A stretch of DNA of 64,000 nucleotides from Ceriagrion tenellum (GCA_963169105.1 OY720643.1:95304848-95368847); one strand, 5' to 3'; positions 1-13,315 are shown, counted from the first letter of the stretch. Program-made: numbers and translations. The notes: generated from the letters alone by a model not told the origin.

Positions 1-3000
1 TAAAATGAAAATGTTTAAGAGAGTTACATTCATAAAAATGTTAATAGATAAATATTTTTTCCTCAAAACTAGAGACTAAGAATTTTTTTCAATAGGCAAA
101 GATACCAAGAGTTTAATAATATAAAACAAATTTCGCGTGGACACTTTAAGTATTCGATCTTTGAAATAATACAAAATTGAGATAAGTCAATGAAAGATAC
201 ATGCTTGGAAGCAGCTCGTGCGCGGTATTACTGAACGTTACAAAATTTCCTATTCCTATTTCTCCGTGCTATTTTAGACTTTATGAATGAAACATATAAG
301 ACACAACGATGGCATCGTTAATAATCAATAAACTATCGTCTTTTTACTCTTTTAGTTCTTTTTATTAATTTTCTTCTCAGTTCTTCATGGCTGGCTCAGT
401 AGAACTCCTAAAAAAATGCTCTTGTGATGGCCTTGGGGCGCCACGTGTAGATGTTGATGGCAATTTCCTTCAGACCATGAAGAAGTTAGTGGTGGGGGTT
501 ACGCTAACTCATAGCACAGCACTCGAACGTCTTCTATGCGACGTGACCGCCATGTGGCTATCCTTAATGCGGTATCTCTGTGCTCATTGGAGCGGATAGT
601 TCAATCTTCGCTGCGAGAACCAGAACAGGGCAATGCACATAGTAGACGTGATGTAATGGGTTTCAGCGAGAGAGATAACGCGACAGATGGATTTCTATTG
701 CCCAGATTATGAAGCATGAATCAAACATGAAGTCGAATAGAGTAGGTGACTTGTGCTATAAGATTAGTGTTTTGATTTAAATTGATGATGAGAGTCTCAG
801 TCATAATTTTTTATGCTTTAATTAATGAAAAGGAATGAAAATAAAACCCTTAAACCGGGCCATTTTATCAAGATTTTATTTAAAAAATTCAAAACCCGCC
901 TTTAATACGTCAGAATATTCAGGTCCTGAAGGTGATATCTGATGCCAAAATTCATGTCGTGATTAAATTTGAATAAACAATTGTACAATCACCAAGTATA
1001 AGTTGTTGCATTTACGCACGGCTCGATAGCTCGCACTACATGGTGTCTTTACGCTAAAAGGTCAGTTCTGCACAACTCTTCTGCAAGAGCTTGCTGGGGA
1101 TTCTATTTTGGTAGGCATTTCTCACGAGTTAGAGCTGGGTAAGATTTGCTGCTGTGTATATTGGCAATCGTGCGCTTCTGCAAGCGATTCGCCATAATTT
1201 TTAAAGTTCTTTAAGCGGACTTGCCGAGCCATCTACACAGGAAATTACGCTCGCAGTCGCTTTTAGGAAGTAACTGGGGCAATATACTTTATAATGAAAA
1301 TCCACCTTAAGACTGCTAATCACAATAGAGCGAGTAACGATTTTTTCACGTAATCCTCAGCTACGAACGGAATATTCTTTTTCGATATGTCGAAATGAAT
1401 ACTGTAATTAGTTTTGGAAAAAAAATTGGAGTTTTCAAGGTATTTGGAGGGTAAGCTTCTAACTCGGTTCAAAGGATATGAAAAATCATGCAAAAAAGAG
1501 AGGAAAGCAGTGGGATGGGGATAGCGATTTGCAGAGGTTTTACTGGTGATGGTTACCGGTAGCATTGGAATATATGTAAATACGTATGCATTTCAATGAT
1601 GGAGGATATTTGGAAGTACTAAAAAGAATGAGAGGTGTGGCTATTTCTCAATGTCAGCCAGCGTGAGGGAAAAGATAGGTTGTACGTACCGAGTTCCCCA
1701 GAACTGATCGAACGATGGGTACTTCTTCACCCTTCTCTCTTCCTCCAAACTACCCACCCCTCGCTAAATTAAAGGTATAAGACAAATACTCTCTTAGGTC
1801 AATAGAATACTTTTCAAATTATAGATTATTCAAATGAAGTAATTTTTGTCTGGTAAAACAAATCAAATCAGCACATCTGGCTCTTATATCCAAAATTAAA
1901 TATTTAGAAATATTAGACCTCTTAACCATTCTGACTAGGGTTGCTAAAGTGCATTATAAAACAAGTGAATTCTTCAATCAACGCTAGCCGTGTTAATTTT
2001 AAAATTATTTTTACCATCGATCGTTTGTTATAAAATAAAAAATTCAGGGACATAACAGAGGACAATAACAAATCATAAATGTCTACAAAATTGTCATTGA
2101 TTTCAAATATACTCATCACCATTTCCGTAGTTTTACATTCATATACAGCCTCTTTTTTCAACACAAATCGCCCAATCTTAAAGGAGTTACAGACCACAAG
2201 TGTCTTTTGGCTTCACAAATACATAACCAAACAACACTAGACAGCACTCACCTAAGCTGATTATACATTCAACGCTGACGACTTGGATAAGAGTAGAATA
2301 TGGATCGTGAATGTGGTATGGAATGTGATTTAGCAGGTGGAATAGTTGTTTGGAGAAAGTATATTAAGAGCAGGAAAGCGACAAAGGGTCAAAAATAGTT
2401 CGGAGGGGCAGAAACGAGGGACACTTTTCCGGTAGCACAACGCCAAGCTCGACCGATGGTTAAGAAAACAAACAGATAAGTGGACCTTGGTTTGGACCGG
2501 GGATTTTCAGAGGATCCTGGTCAGAGAATAGTACGTAAAAAAAGAGGAGAATAATGTTTTGCGAAGGTTTTTGGAAGTGGCCAGGGTAAAAAAGCAAAGG
2601 CTGGAAGAAGAAGAGGGTTTTTCGTGAAGGTTGAGTTCTCGAGGTAAACAAAAAAGGGTGTAATCCGACTGGGGGATGGGTTATCCTTTTGGAGAAAAAA
2701 CTACGTAAGGGTTTGGGTAACTTGAGATAAATAATTAAGGATGTCCTATTTAAGAGGGAGACGAGACATGGCGGTTGGTTGTGGGAGATTTTTCCAAAAA
2801 AGTAGTCCCACAGGGGATTATTTTCTGCCCACCTTGTTTCACGCAGTCCTTTATCTTCATTCTATCGAATTTAATTGGGCGTGCCAAATTTTTTTTTCAC
2901 CATGACATTCAATCAACATGACATGTTTTTCAGGGAGTCGCTATGAGATATAGTCAGATTCGTTGACAGTAACAAATGCTTCGATTTTTAGTTGATAGAT

Positions 3001-3040
3001 GTAGCGGGAGGAATTGATAGTCTCAGAAGTGACCTACGGA
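1..3040. other. unannotated AT-rich DNA
   Basis: No recognisable gene or repeat was found here. The only open frames are short (under about 95 codons), lack family motifs and overlap one another on both strands. AT content rises toward the right edge, where it meets an A/T-only tract. Confidence 0.5.
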
Positions 3041-3044
3041 GAAG

Positions 3045-3240
3045 TAATATATTTTAATAATATACTTTTTAATTATATTTTAAATTATACTTTATAATAA
3101 TAAATATAGCTAACATAAAAATTTTAATAATAAATTTTATATAAATTTTTAAATAAATTTAAATTAAAATAAATTTAATAAATTAAAAAATAAATAAAAA
3201 TAATAATTATATTTTAAAGTAATAAACTTTTCAATATATT
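3045..3240. repeat. A/T-only low-complexity tract
   Basis: About 195 bases are composed almost entirely of A and T, with recurring AATAATA, TTTTAAATTA and AAATAAA words. It is simple-sequence DNA with no reading frame. It may be a decayed microsatellite or a retroelement tail, but no adjoining element is visible. Confidence 0.8.
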
Positions 3241-3249
3241 TTAAGGAAA

Positions 3250-4875
3250 TACATTGAAACGCAAGGAAATACACTACTATCTGGGAATTCAAATGTCTTC
3301 TCGTATAAACAAATACCTTTTCCTAAACACGCAGAAGAGCTGTAAATCACTTGTGATGTTCCTTGAGATGCAATTCTACTGTAAAAATTAGGATGGAAAA
3401 ATAATGTTTTTTAAGAGAAGAAAGAAAATAGAAATTGCAAAATTCCTTTTTTTCTGAAAATTAATTATTGCAAAGAGCAAATTTTGGTTGAGAGACCAGA
3501 TAAATGACTAATATGAGTCATATTACTGTTATCTCTTGATACTGTGGTTTGTTATTTGCCTATCCCAAATCTTCCAAAGCAGAAGATTTGATTTTGGCTC
3601 CCATACTAGAAACTGGGAATATTCGTGGTGACTAGAGCAATGAGATGCACGAAGTAAATAAATTTAATTATAAGGAAAGAGCATGAGAAGGTAAGAAAAA
3701 TAAACCAATAGCTCAAACTCGTCAATTTACGAAACCGCGAGCATTTACAGCCATTAAAGATGCAAAACTCAATCACTTAACGTGGTAAGGTAGAAAAAGG
3801 TAAGTGTTTCTTTAAAGCCACAAGGCACGCAATTAACCACCAGGCAGTTGTTTGTGAATTCGACGGTCGTTTGTTCTGAGGACACTACGCCCGCGGAAAT
3901 GAGATAATACAAGCTGGTGGGGAGGGGTTGTTTCTCGGAAAGCGTCCGTAGGGGAAATGAAATAGAGGGATGAGAAAAACCATGCTATCACGTGACCGGA
4001 TATACAATAAAGGAAGAGACGACAACGAGGAAAAGAATGCGGAAAAGTTTAAATAAGCTGATGGTGGGACGAACGAGGAATGAGATGGAGGAAACAGGAT
4101 ATGCGGGAGAAAGTTGTTTATTCCCCTTTCCTGATTACGTGGGATAAATGGGACATCATGAGAGCGAAGGGTGACAGGAAAGGCAGAAAATGGTGATAGG
4201 GAAAAAAGTCGTCGAAACTACGGATTTATTTGCATGTTCCAAAGCTGGGAGGATAGGGGCTACTCTAATAATGTTTATTAATGTATCACAAACTTATTGG
4301 TTTAATAAAAAAGGAAAAAGACTTTCGTTTTTATTTTTAAAAATCAGTACACCTGAAAATTTTCCCCTTCATTGTAGTTGTAACCAGATACCATACCAGC
4401 CCTATTTAAGCAATTTTTTAAGCTCATCTACAATGTAAGAGTCTATATCTGTCAGCAGTTCTGTAATTATCTTTGCCATATTCTGGATTTTATTTATCTA
4501 AGGGAATATGAAGTCGCTGTATGCGGTTTGCCGTTCGGCGAATACAGAGGCTAATACGCCATAACCAATTTGTTCTTAGCGAAAATTCACAGAAAACAAA
4601 TGTAGTTTGAGCGTGGTGTGATTGCCCCAAGTTGTTCCGCTACAAATTGAGGCGATTTTTTCGGATCTCATCACACAAACGGCGTAAGACCTTTCTTGTA
4701 TAAAAAATATTATTGTAGCGCAGTGTGAATTTCATTGTACACTTAATTTTTTGTTAATTTCTATAAAAAAGCTATCTCTCATCCTTACTAATTGTTTATA
4801 TATTTTATTAGCTTGCACTATAGTAATTGTAAATATTGTTGTATTAATGCTTAATGTATGCTTATTGAATGTTCA
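3250..4875. other. unannotated DNA
   Basis: Nothing recognisable. The stretch 3,840-4,180 is purine-rich and slightly more GC-rich than its surroundings. The small open frame at 4,190-4,438 has no family motif and looks like chance. Confidence 0.45.
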
Positions 4876-4880
4876 TATTT

Positions 4881-5106
4881 TTAACCCTCATATGGATTCT
4901 CTGCGCCTTAGCGGCGCTCGTGGTTTTAAAATTGATTTTAAAATTTTCCATTCCAATGGATCTTTCTGAAACTTTCAGTAGTCTACTTATTTTGCTTTCT
5001 TAGGCTACACATGTATTTTTGTATGTATAGTGCGCATAGTTTTCATTTTATTGGCTTCTAATGAAAAAAGTAACGTCGTTGGATTTACGGCGCCGCTGCG
5101 GCGCCG
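4881..5106 (+). repeat. dispersed GC-palindromic repeat, copy 1
   Basis: Two blocks of this interval reappear in reverse complement at 7,371-7,437. The first block starts TTAACCCTCATATGGATT at 4,881. The second starts AACGTCGTTGGATTTACG at 5,072 and runs into the palindromic GGCGCCGCTGCGGCGCC. In this copy the blocks lie about 150 bases apart. The family is not recognised, and the islands of GC inside very AT-rich DNA are conspicuous. Confidence 0.6.
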
Positions 5107-5114
5107 AGGGTTCC

Positions 5115-7365
5115 CTCGTCGCAATGTCGGGGATTGCACTCTCAATACTAATTTAAAAGTTATTATGTTTCGTATGAAATAGTGTCTTTTATTTATACGC
5201 ATAATATTTAAATGTTTAAACTTTATAAACAAAATTTAATTGTAAAACAAAGGGAAAATTTTACTATGCCAATTTTGCTTCGGCTTTTATCTAATAGTCA
5301 TAATTTTTGCCTATTTATAATTTTCACTGACAAAACTTCATGTATTTGCAATAATAATTCTTAGAAACTCATGACTAGCCTAAGGGTGTTTTTTCCAAGG
5401 CCTCCGGCATTATTTTGTTTGGATACCTTCTCCGCTCCGCGTCCCTCCCCCTCATCCACGTACCTACTGTGGTGATGGTCACCTTTGGGGACATCCCAGA
5501 GTTACTATGTATAGAATTATCCCAAGAAAATGTAACCACAATGTATTTTCAGAATTAATGCAATAATGCCTCTTTACCTTAGTGTGGAAATTTCACGGTG
5601 AATGAGTAGCTGAGGCTCGGGACGATAATTCAGAAGTTTGGCTGACCACCGTGAAGAGCACATCACACGGTTGGTGTTATGTCTTGTACCTCTCATTTGA
5701 AAATATTCCTTTGCGGCTGCGATAGTCTTCACAAAATTGCTGGCGATAATATTATTTCCCAGGACGTAACTGTTTACCTATGGATTGACATTGACAGTAC
5801 TTGCATGGTGAAAATCTTTTCATGATGAAAAAATACATAGACGAATTACTACAGTGAAAATTTGTAAATATATTTCTCGTTTCTTTGAATACTCAAATGC
5901 ACATGGGTTTTAGTCCTCCAAAGTTTATCAACGTGAAGGTTTGAGTGAGGAGGAGAAAGGTGGGTAATTCCATGGAGGTTTTTTTGAGGTGAAGGGGCGG
6001 AGATACATAGCGGTGGGTCGACTGCCAAGGATCAGGGAATACCGGGCTCGTTAGGCCAGGTAAGCGTAGAAAATCCGTATCGCGAAGACAGGTTGAGAGT
6101 GCAAGGAGGCAATTAGACACAATAGGCTGCTCTTTCTTCATCCTTCCATCGCTACGTGAGGGACAGGAAATCCGCGCCTTATCGCAAAGCGCCCTGGGGT
6201 GGCCCTCCCTTCATTCCGAGAAGGTCTAGTTCGGGTGGGTCGTTGGAGGTGAGGAGAAGGATATTCAGTTTTTGTGGGGGGGAAGAAAGTAGGCGGAGGA
6301 TGACAAATAAGGAAGCATAGTGGGAAAGTACAAATGGTCTCAATGTTTGGGTCAGTGTAATGCTACGGAAAGAAAAGGTGAGGGGGGTCCTCCCAGCATG
6401 AGGGTATTTTGGTCACCCCAGAACACTAGTTCCTCTTTCATCAGTCCCTCACGCAGTGCCGGACCGAAGAAAAAACACGCCATCGTATTCCATGTTTTTT
6501 CCATTTGCTGCTTCTTCTTCCTTACCACCTACAACCCAAACTTCTTAGAAATAATTATTTTGGCCTTTTTCACCAATCCAGAAGCAAAACCTCATCTGCC
6601 GCACTCCCCCGCATCACTTTAACTGTCCATCTCTATGGAGATATCCTCAGTGAGGGAATGGGCTCCGCTGTAGGCCTAAAATACCGGCTCTTCTAGCCCA
6701 CCCTCCAATGCGTCGCTGGACTCTTTGACGCGTCGCTGATTGTCCCAATTTCCTCATATTTCACAACCCATCTGCTTTCATCCTTTCTTTTTTTTAAGAA
6801 ATTGCAGGGTATAAACTCCCAGAATGTCCCTTACATTTGCCTTGATTGTCAGAATATTGCCCTTAAAAATCACGACGGTATCACTCGTCTCTTCTCACTC
6901 CAGCGACAATTTTTCAATTATTAACTTTTAAGAACTCAGGCTTCTGCGCACACTACAAAGATATAACATGTGGGTGGACATAGTGAAGCAACATTATTTT
7001 ACATAGACCCATTTGACTTTTATTCGGTCCTCATTTTTAGTATTTGGATCCATAAAAAATAAAACAATGTGTACATGATAAAGCGGAGTTTATCCAGCAT
7101 TCCATATCAGAAAAAATATTTAAAACAACCATTACACATGAAATTAATACCTTCATTTGAAAATAATCGTACAAGGGACCAAAAAAAGAGAGTATCACGA
7201 CAACAAACAGAAAAGAATGCAGTGTTAAAGATTTTTAGCTATAACTTCAATAATTGTGGGTTAAATCTTGCAAAACACGGTTAAAAATAAATATAATAGA
7301 AGTTAGTAGCATAATCAATCAGAAAACATACTAAGAAAGGCCAAGTTTGAAGAAAAATGACAAAA
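5115..7365. other. unannotated DNA
   Basis: No gene or element was recognised. The segment 5,890-6,700 is less AT-rich and holds several overlapping open frames on both strands, such as 6,320-6,622 on the plus strand. None shows a known domain. Simultaneous openness on both strands points to base composition, not coding. Confidence 0.4.
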
Positions 7366-7370
7366 TATAA

Positions 7371-7437
7371 CGCAGCGCCGCTGCGGCGCCGTAAATCCAA
7401 CGACGTAACTAAATTCGTAAATCCATATGAGGGTTAA
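7371..7437 (-). repeat. dispersed GC-palindromic repeat, copy 2
   Basis: This is the reverse-complement match to 4,881-5,106. Read on the minus strand it runs from TTAACCCTCATATGGATT through a spacer of about 25 bases to GTCGTTGGATTTACGGCG and the GCGCCGCAGCGGCGC palindrome. The two blocks lie much closer together than in copy 1. Either copy 1 carries an insertion or the family has variable spacing. Confidence 0.6.
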
Positions 7438-7529
7438 ACTGTAGTGTCCTGAAAAAATACTATTTTTGCCACAGAGTTTTTCAGTTAAACTGTACTTTGT
7501 TCCAAAGGATATGTATTCCTTGAACAATA

Positions 7530-7563
7530 AATTTTATTATTATTATCATTATTATTATTATTA
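7530..7563. repeat. (TTA)n microsatellite
   Basis: About eleven TTA or ATT trinucleotides occur in a row, interrupted once by a C. A plain short tandem repeat. Confidence 0.85.
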
Positions 7564-7569
7564 AGGCAT

Positions 7570-8920
7570 ATTTTCCACGGGGTAAAGCATTGCACAATGT
7601 AGCTAATAGTTTTTTCTCTCAATGACGTGTGAAAATTATTGAATTAGAGCAAGGGCAATTTTTTCATCTCGCATTCATGCATTCCCGTATGCGTTCTAGC
7701 AATTCATCGATTTACACGACGCAATTTAAAATGCTTGTTCCCACGATTTTATCAGGCTTAAGACCTTCCAAATGGTGCAATTTGTTGGCCCTTTGACCAG
7801 GTGGTAAAGGATTTATAATTGGCAATTCTGATGAAATCAAATAAAACGGTAAAAATAAATTCTGTATTTTTATCTAAATTGGCTGAGGTACTGAGGTACG
7901 ATACGCAAGTGTATTGTACCAATAAACTTGCGTAAAAGAAAGATAAATTCAGTGACAATGGAGTATTTTAGAAAATGTTACGGTACTTATTATAATTGCC
8001 ATTGAGAGTACTGCTAATGAGAGCATTTAAATTAGGCTTAAACCAGAAATAATGGTCAGCGTAAGAATAAAATTTGAATTTTTTGTTACTAATGTTCAAG
8101 TCTCATAATAAATGGAGCTTACATTAAGCAACTACGAAAAATACGGCAAAAACTGAGTTTTATATATGCAATAGTGTTCCACACCCAATTGAGCTTTGAT
8201 TTCACTTAGACAGAGGCGATTTTAATTCACTGTAATAGAATAATTGCATTTGAAGAGGACATTTTAAGGTTTTACTCTCTATACCCATTTTATTTTATTT
8301 TACACTTACTTACTATTTATGTTATTTTCCTTATTTTTCTAACATAAAATATAATAAATACATTAATAATTTCCGAAGGAATAGAATATGGAATCAGTGG
8401 GTCATTAAAAATGCTCCAGTGATAGGCATCCAATGTGGAAATGATCCCGAAAAATTAGTAAAGCAATAGACTATCATTTGGCTGGGGATGAGAAAGGGAT
8501 ATATAAAAATATTCAAGTTTCACAACGCATGCATGTACATGTAAAGTTAATGAAAAATATTTTAATGCTAAATTTAGTATGATTTGGCAAAGCGGTGTGC
8601 TCGGCTGTGCCAGCACAAACACTGTTGTCAACGTAATGGCTTAAAAATAAGATCGTTTGCGGCAAAAGTAGGAGAGTTCGGGCAAAAAATAATGATTGAT
8701 GAGAAAATAAGAAACGGGTACAATATTAGTCAAATTTTTATTGTAAATATCCTTAGTTATCCCTAGTATTTGGGATATCCTTATCCTGTAGCTTTGATAC
8801 GATTTAAGAATTCCGCTCGCATGACATGAATCCTAAACCGTGGGATAATTATCGCATATTTCCATTCATTCTACACCTAGGGGGGGATAGCAAGTTAAAG
8901 TATATTGTCAACAAAGTATC
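7570..8920. other. unannotated AT-rich DNA
   Basis: No gene, RNA or element was recognised. Only short motif-free open frames are present. Confidence 0.45.
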
Positions 8921-8924
8921 TCGA

Positions 8925-9317
8925 GTATGGAAAGCTATGGATCGGAAACATGGGCCATTGGAAAAGCTGACCAGAAAAGATTTGAAGCCGTAACCTGGTG
9001 CTGGAGGAGGATGCTGAAAATAAAATGGACGGATAAAAGAAGAAACAAAGTGTACAGAAGAGTAGAAGAGCAGAGGATAATATGGAACACTACACAGAGA
9101 ATATGAAGACGATGGATTGGAAACACCCTGAAACACAATAAGTGTGTGAAGAACATAACTGAAGGCAAAATAGAGGGAAACGTCTTCAGAGGAAGACTCA
9201 GGAATGAGTTCATGGACCAAATAAAGAAAAAAATACGTAGGAAGAGATACCGGGAGGTAAGGGAACTATCTGGAAGGGTGGTGGGCGGCAGTCAACCAAT
9301 CTTATGATTGAACGACA
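8925..9317 (+). pseudogene. RTE-type LINE, reverse-transcriptase C-terminal end (relic)
   Basis: The plus strand stays in one frame from 8,981 to a stop at 9,305-9,307, with a single internal stop (TGA, after the residues TTQRI). The peptide begins FEAVTWCWRRMLKIKW and continues with KITEG-like and KIEGNVFRGRLRNEF segments. Known of the family: the WCWRRML.I.W and G.V.G...RGR patterns are typical of the last 120 residues of RTE-clade non-LTR reverse transcriptases. The conserved catalytic fingers and palm are absent, so this is a 5'-truncated dead copy. Closely similar 3' ends lie at 56,198 and 62,570 on the same strand. A CR1 assignment is possible but less likely. Confidence 0.75.
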
Positions 9318-9356
9318 AATGAAAGTATCTCCATGCATCCCTGTTCAGGGTTTGAA

Positions 9357-9404
9357 ATTAGTATGTAATGAAAGATTAAGGAAGATTAGTATGTAATGAA
9401 AGAG
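9357..9404. repeat. 28-bp direct repeat, 1.7 copies
   Basis: ATTAGTATGTAATGAAAG occurs at 9,357 and again at 9,385, in a 28-base unit. It lies just downstream of the LINE end and is probably a local duplication. Confidence 0.7.
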
Positions 9405-9883
9405 GCTCCCTTAATCGATGTGCATGAAAGAAGCGTGCCTCTTAGGTTTGGCCACGTTGAGTAAATGGATGAGAGCTGATTAGTAACATAGCTATAAGAG
9501 ATACTTGTCCAATGTTCTCTTGAATTATCCTCCATCAATATTTACTCCGTATTCCTGAGCATTTAATCGATTTATTGATTGTTAGTTCTCCCGAAGAGGT
9601 AATATCCTATATTTCTCGGGTAACATTGAAGTTAATTCTTCTATAAAATTCATCATTAAAATTTTAGGATATTGCTATGGTCAAGTATTGATAGTTCGTA
9701 GTTGGAGGCTGTGTTACTGGGCATGAATAAGTGTTAGCCATAGTACGAAATAGACTTAAGACAGAATGATTTATCGTTTGAGAAGGAAGTGTGGGCGAAG
9801 AAACTTATCGTATAAGGTGGTAGAAAAGACATAATACTCATCCTCAACAACCATTCCATTCGCTATGCAGCCATTTTTTACTC

Positions 9884-9966
9884 TTCTCGGGCTCGCCACC
9901 GGGTAAGATAACCGGGTAAGATTCGCCACCGGGTAATTCTATCTTACCCGGTGGCGAGCCCGAGAA
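9884..9966. repeat. perfect 27-bp inverted repeat (hairpin)
   Basis: The left arm 9,884-9,910 (from TTCTCGGGCTCGCCACC to GGGTAAGATA) is the exact reverse complement of the right arm 9,940-9,966. The 29-base loop carries two further copies of the ACCGGGTAA word. The arms extend a few bases outward with one mismatch. The GC content contrasts with the AT-rich flanks. It could be the ends of a tiny foldback element or a snap-back replication product. Confidence 0.9.
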
Positions 9967-9969
9967 AAG

Positions 9970-10005
9970 TACACTAATTTAATTCGCCGGGAAAGTGTTA
10001 AATCA
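9970..10005 (+). repeat. 36-bp block shared with 52,699-52,734
   Basis: It starts TACACTAATTTAATTCGCCG. It matches the minus strand at 52,699-52,734 at 35 of 36 positions. In both copies the same frame is open and reads TNLIRRESVKS. Similarity stops abruptly on both sides. It begins four bases after the 27-bp inverted repeat ends, so the two may belong to one element. The family is not recognised. Confidence 0.7.
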
Positions 10006-10101
10006 TACATTTTTTACTCATCTATACAGCCTTTCGAGTCTGAACTCATCCGTCCACTTAATCTTCAATATCCGCTTCTAGCATAAAGAAACGGAAGGCC
10101 A

Positions 10102-10383
10102 TTCATTTACACCTAAAAAATACCGTGCAAGCCACTACTAGGGTGCGAGGCACGGGATGATTCCACGCCAGGTAGGCAGAACTCATTCCAGCTAAAGTCA
10201 GAAACGCGCACCTTCCCCCGGCCGTTAGGCGCAGGCCATAAGACGTCAGGATAACAATGCGCGGTCAGGCCAAGAACTATGGGTGCTCAAGTGCAAAACT
10301 TTAGCACTTGAGTTTGCGCTTTAGCACAAGTGCAAAACCTACTTTTTTAAGTGAGGGTTAAAGTATCGTAGAACTGATCTATC
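10102..10383 (+). repeat. dispersed repeat family A, copy 1
   Basis: This aligns in the same orientation with 54,825-55,166. Shared anchors include GGCGCAGGCC, AGGATAACAATGC and the end block GTGCAAAACCTACTTTT followed by AGAACTGATCTATC. A small internal dyad, CTCAAGTGC (10,286) against GCACTTGAG (10,304), is private to this copy. There is no coding frame. It is an interspersed repeat of unknown class, perhaps non-autonomous. Confidence 0.7.
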
Positions 10384-10389
10384 GCAACT

Positions 10390-13310
10390 ACTTGTTATGG
10401 CTCGTTGTTGTTCCTACGTGGAAAAAATGACATTCTAAGTCTATCGGCCCTGGAATCTACACCCTTAACTTAATATTATGTCCACGATCGTTTCTAACCT
10501 TAATCAATTGGCTCTAGCTAAATATATTGAGCGTTTAGCAAAAAGAGTCCATATCAAACTATTGAAAAAGATCAAACTTATATATTTCCCTTCGATGAGA
10601 TAGACATTCCCACTCGATTTAAAAAAAAACAACGTAACAATGTTAACAAACCTTGCTGCCCTCCGCTGTTTTCGATCAATATCTGAAATTGTCCTACTTC
10701 GATAGGCTGCCATATGGTAGCGGCACTCTCTTCTGTTACAGTGGATTACTTGCAGCAACATTAAAAAAAAATCTAGTCATTCACCACTTGATCTATTTAG
10801 GAAACAAATACTAAATTATTTGTGACCCAAACACTAGTGACGCATTTGGGGTGAGGAAATAAAGAAAAGAGGGATGAAATGGAGCAGAGGGGTTATTTAG
10901 CCCTCGGGGTAGGAAGTTGGATGCTGACGATGGACGCCGCTAGACACATAAATCTCAGCCGGCATCATGGGAACGAAAGGAAGGGCGAATGGTGGCGACA
11001 ATAAATTGCGCGGGAACGGCGGAAGCGATAACTAACTGCGCACGACCAAGTATTTTCGTCCGGGGAAAATATAGGCATGGCGACGCTGGCAGAGTGCGTG
11101 GCGTGGCCTTGATGTTCCGACGAAATTAATGAGGGCAAACAACCACTGGTGGGGACACTGGCGGTCCTCGAAATCTGCAGCGAACTGAGAGTCTGCGTTT
11201 CCAGATGCATCATGGGAATTATCCGAGCGGCCTACTGTAATGAGGGATGGATGGGTGTGCTACGCGTCGATTCGAAACATGGCGGACCCCGCACATGGAG
11301 AGGGTCACTTGAAAATCATCATTTCACACAGGGAGCAGACACACGTTCATATTTCCTGAGGACCGTTGTTCGCAGGTGATGAAATCACGATGAGCGCTCG
11401 AGCGGAAATTTACTCGGACGCACGCGATATCAATAAACAATGGAGCGCCTTTATTCGAGGGAGAATGAACATTTTCTCCGTGAATTCCAAACATTTTCAA
11501 CCATTTTCCCTATAATACAGGTCTTTATGACAATTATTAAAGTACTGCTGGCCATCATGTCTTTTCATGTCAAATATTTCAAACTAAATAACATTTATAT
11601 ATCCATAAATCAATCCAAAATTACCAGAGCCAAGGAAATGAGCACGGTAAGAATGACACGCAGACTTTTATGAGAATATTAACTGGTGAATACATTGTAA
11701 AGTTTTTTATAGAGGATAAATGCGTGGAAGGGGCACTGATGCCAAAAAAAAGGTAGGAAATATTATACATGGAATAGCTTTTTTTTAATAGACCTGCGAT
11801 TTCCACGATTTTGCCCGGAATTTCTTTTCTTTAGGCGTTTTTTATAATTCTTCATTAACCATTTCTGTTATCCTCCTCTGATTCGATATGGTATCTCACT
11901 CTGCAATCAGTAATACCGCAAACCTGAAATTCCAAAATTCTTCATTTCGTCGCAGAACTAGTGACAGTCACCTGCCATCAGTTCGATAATCGGCTCACTA
12001 GCTCCACTTAGGGCACAACGAACAAAATAGTGGGAATGCTGCTTGCTGCCTGAAGAATAAAGAAATATTCTTGAGCAGGAAAACCCAAGCTAAGAAATAA
12101 TTCAATCAGAACTAGAGTCTGCTGATATTCAGCAGCACTAATCTAAGTTTAAATCATCAATTTATTTAAACATGTTTCTTCAGTATAATCTTGTACGGTC
12201 ATAAAACAAAAGCTGTCGACAAAAGGAGAATAAAGGCAAGTCAGACGAGGTGCAATCGATGAATGAGGAAAATATAATGGATGTTAAAGCTATGATTGAA
12301 TAAATCTCTCATATTGTAGAATAGATCCAGATACATAATAACAATCATGACGCTTGATGAGGAACACTAATTCAGTCGATAATTTTCATCCTTGAATTCC
12401 TTCCTGCAGCCTTCTCTCCTTTAATCCCTTGCAGAATTCCTGAGTTCAAAAAGAGTTCCTAACAGTTCTCTCCCCCTTTTCATTTACTCTCTGTCCCATC
12501 TTTAATCTGTCACCAATTTTCATCTCTTTCTCTATGTAGTGTGATGTAAAATAGTCAAACAGTAAAAATGACATATAGTTGAGTTAAGCGAATAATTTTA
12601 CTCTCACTCGAGTCAAAACAACTAGATTTATCCTAAAAATTGCTACAACTAACTTTACCCTCATTTAATTATATACTTTTGCCTTTTGTATCAAGAACTG
12701 AGGTTACTTCTCAAAATTACTGCGCAGTCACTAAGGTTATACGGTATTGAATCATATTCCACTTAACACAATTGTGACCTAGGTAAATTTATGACTCACA
12801 AAGAGTTCATGAGCCTGTTTTTACAATAGAAGCCAGCCTGCCAGTCTGTCTTGTTATGGTATGCTTTCATCCAAAGTTAGGAGTTTTCTCATTAGAAAGG
12901 CTGTCACAGACATTTGAGAGCTCATGCAATCAGTGATGCGTAGTAGAAGAGTGACTTGCCTCCACCAGGAGCGTCAACAAGGATGGGAGGTCGCGTTAAG
13001 TTTCCCTATTCAAGATAGTATAGAATTGAAGTAAATAATCTCACCCGCAAATCGAATCATGAAAATGCAGATGCTGTATAGAAATAATTAAAAATGGATA
13101 ATAGAGAATGAGGAAGCAGAGGACTGGGGGAGGGGCGCGGGGAGAATACTACTAATACATATTTCGCCAGCCAGAACTTCAGGCTAGAAACCAGAAACTT
13201 TAGGCTAGCCACTACGTGATACATTTAGGGGAATACTTGCTCAAATAAATGGGTTTCTTCACTATTTTTCCATATCTGAATATAAAATGTAATATATTAC
13301 GTAAAAGTTT
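10390..13310. other. unannotated DNA with a GC-richer patch
   Basis: The part from about 10,900 to 11,420 is richer in GC and CpG than its surroundings and is open in more than one frame, but no protein family is recognisable. It could hold an exon or a regulatory patch, and the sequence alone does not decide. The rest is ordinary AT-rich DNA. Confidence 0.35.
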
Positions 13311-13315
13311 GAGAT

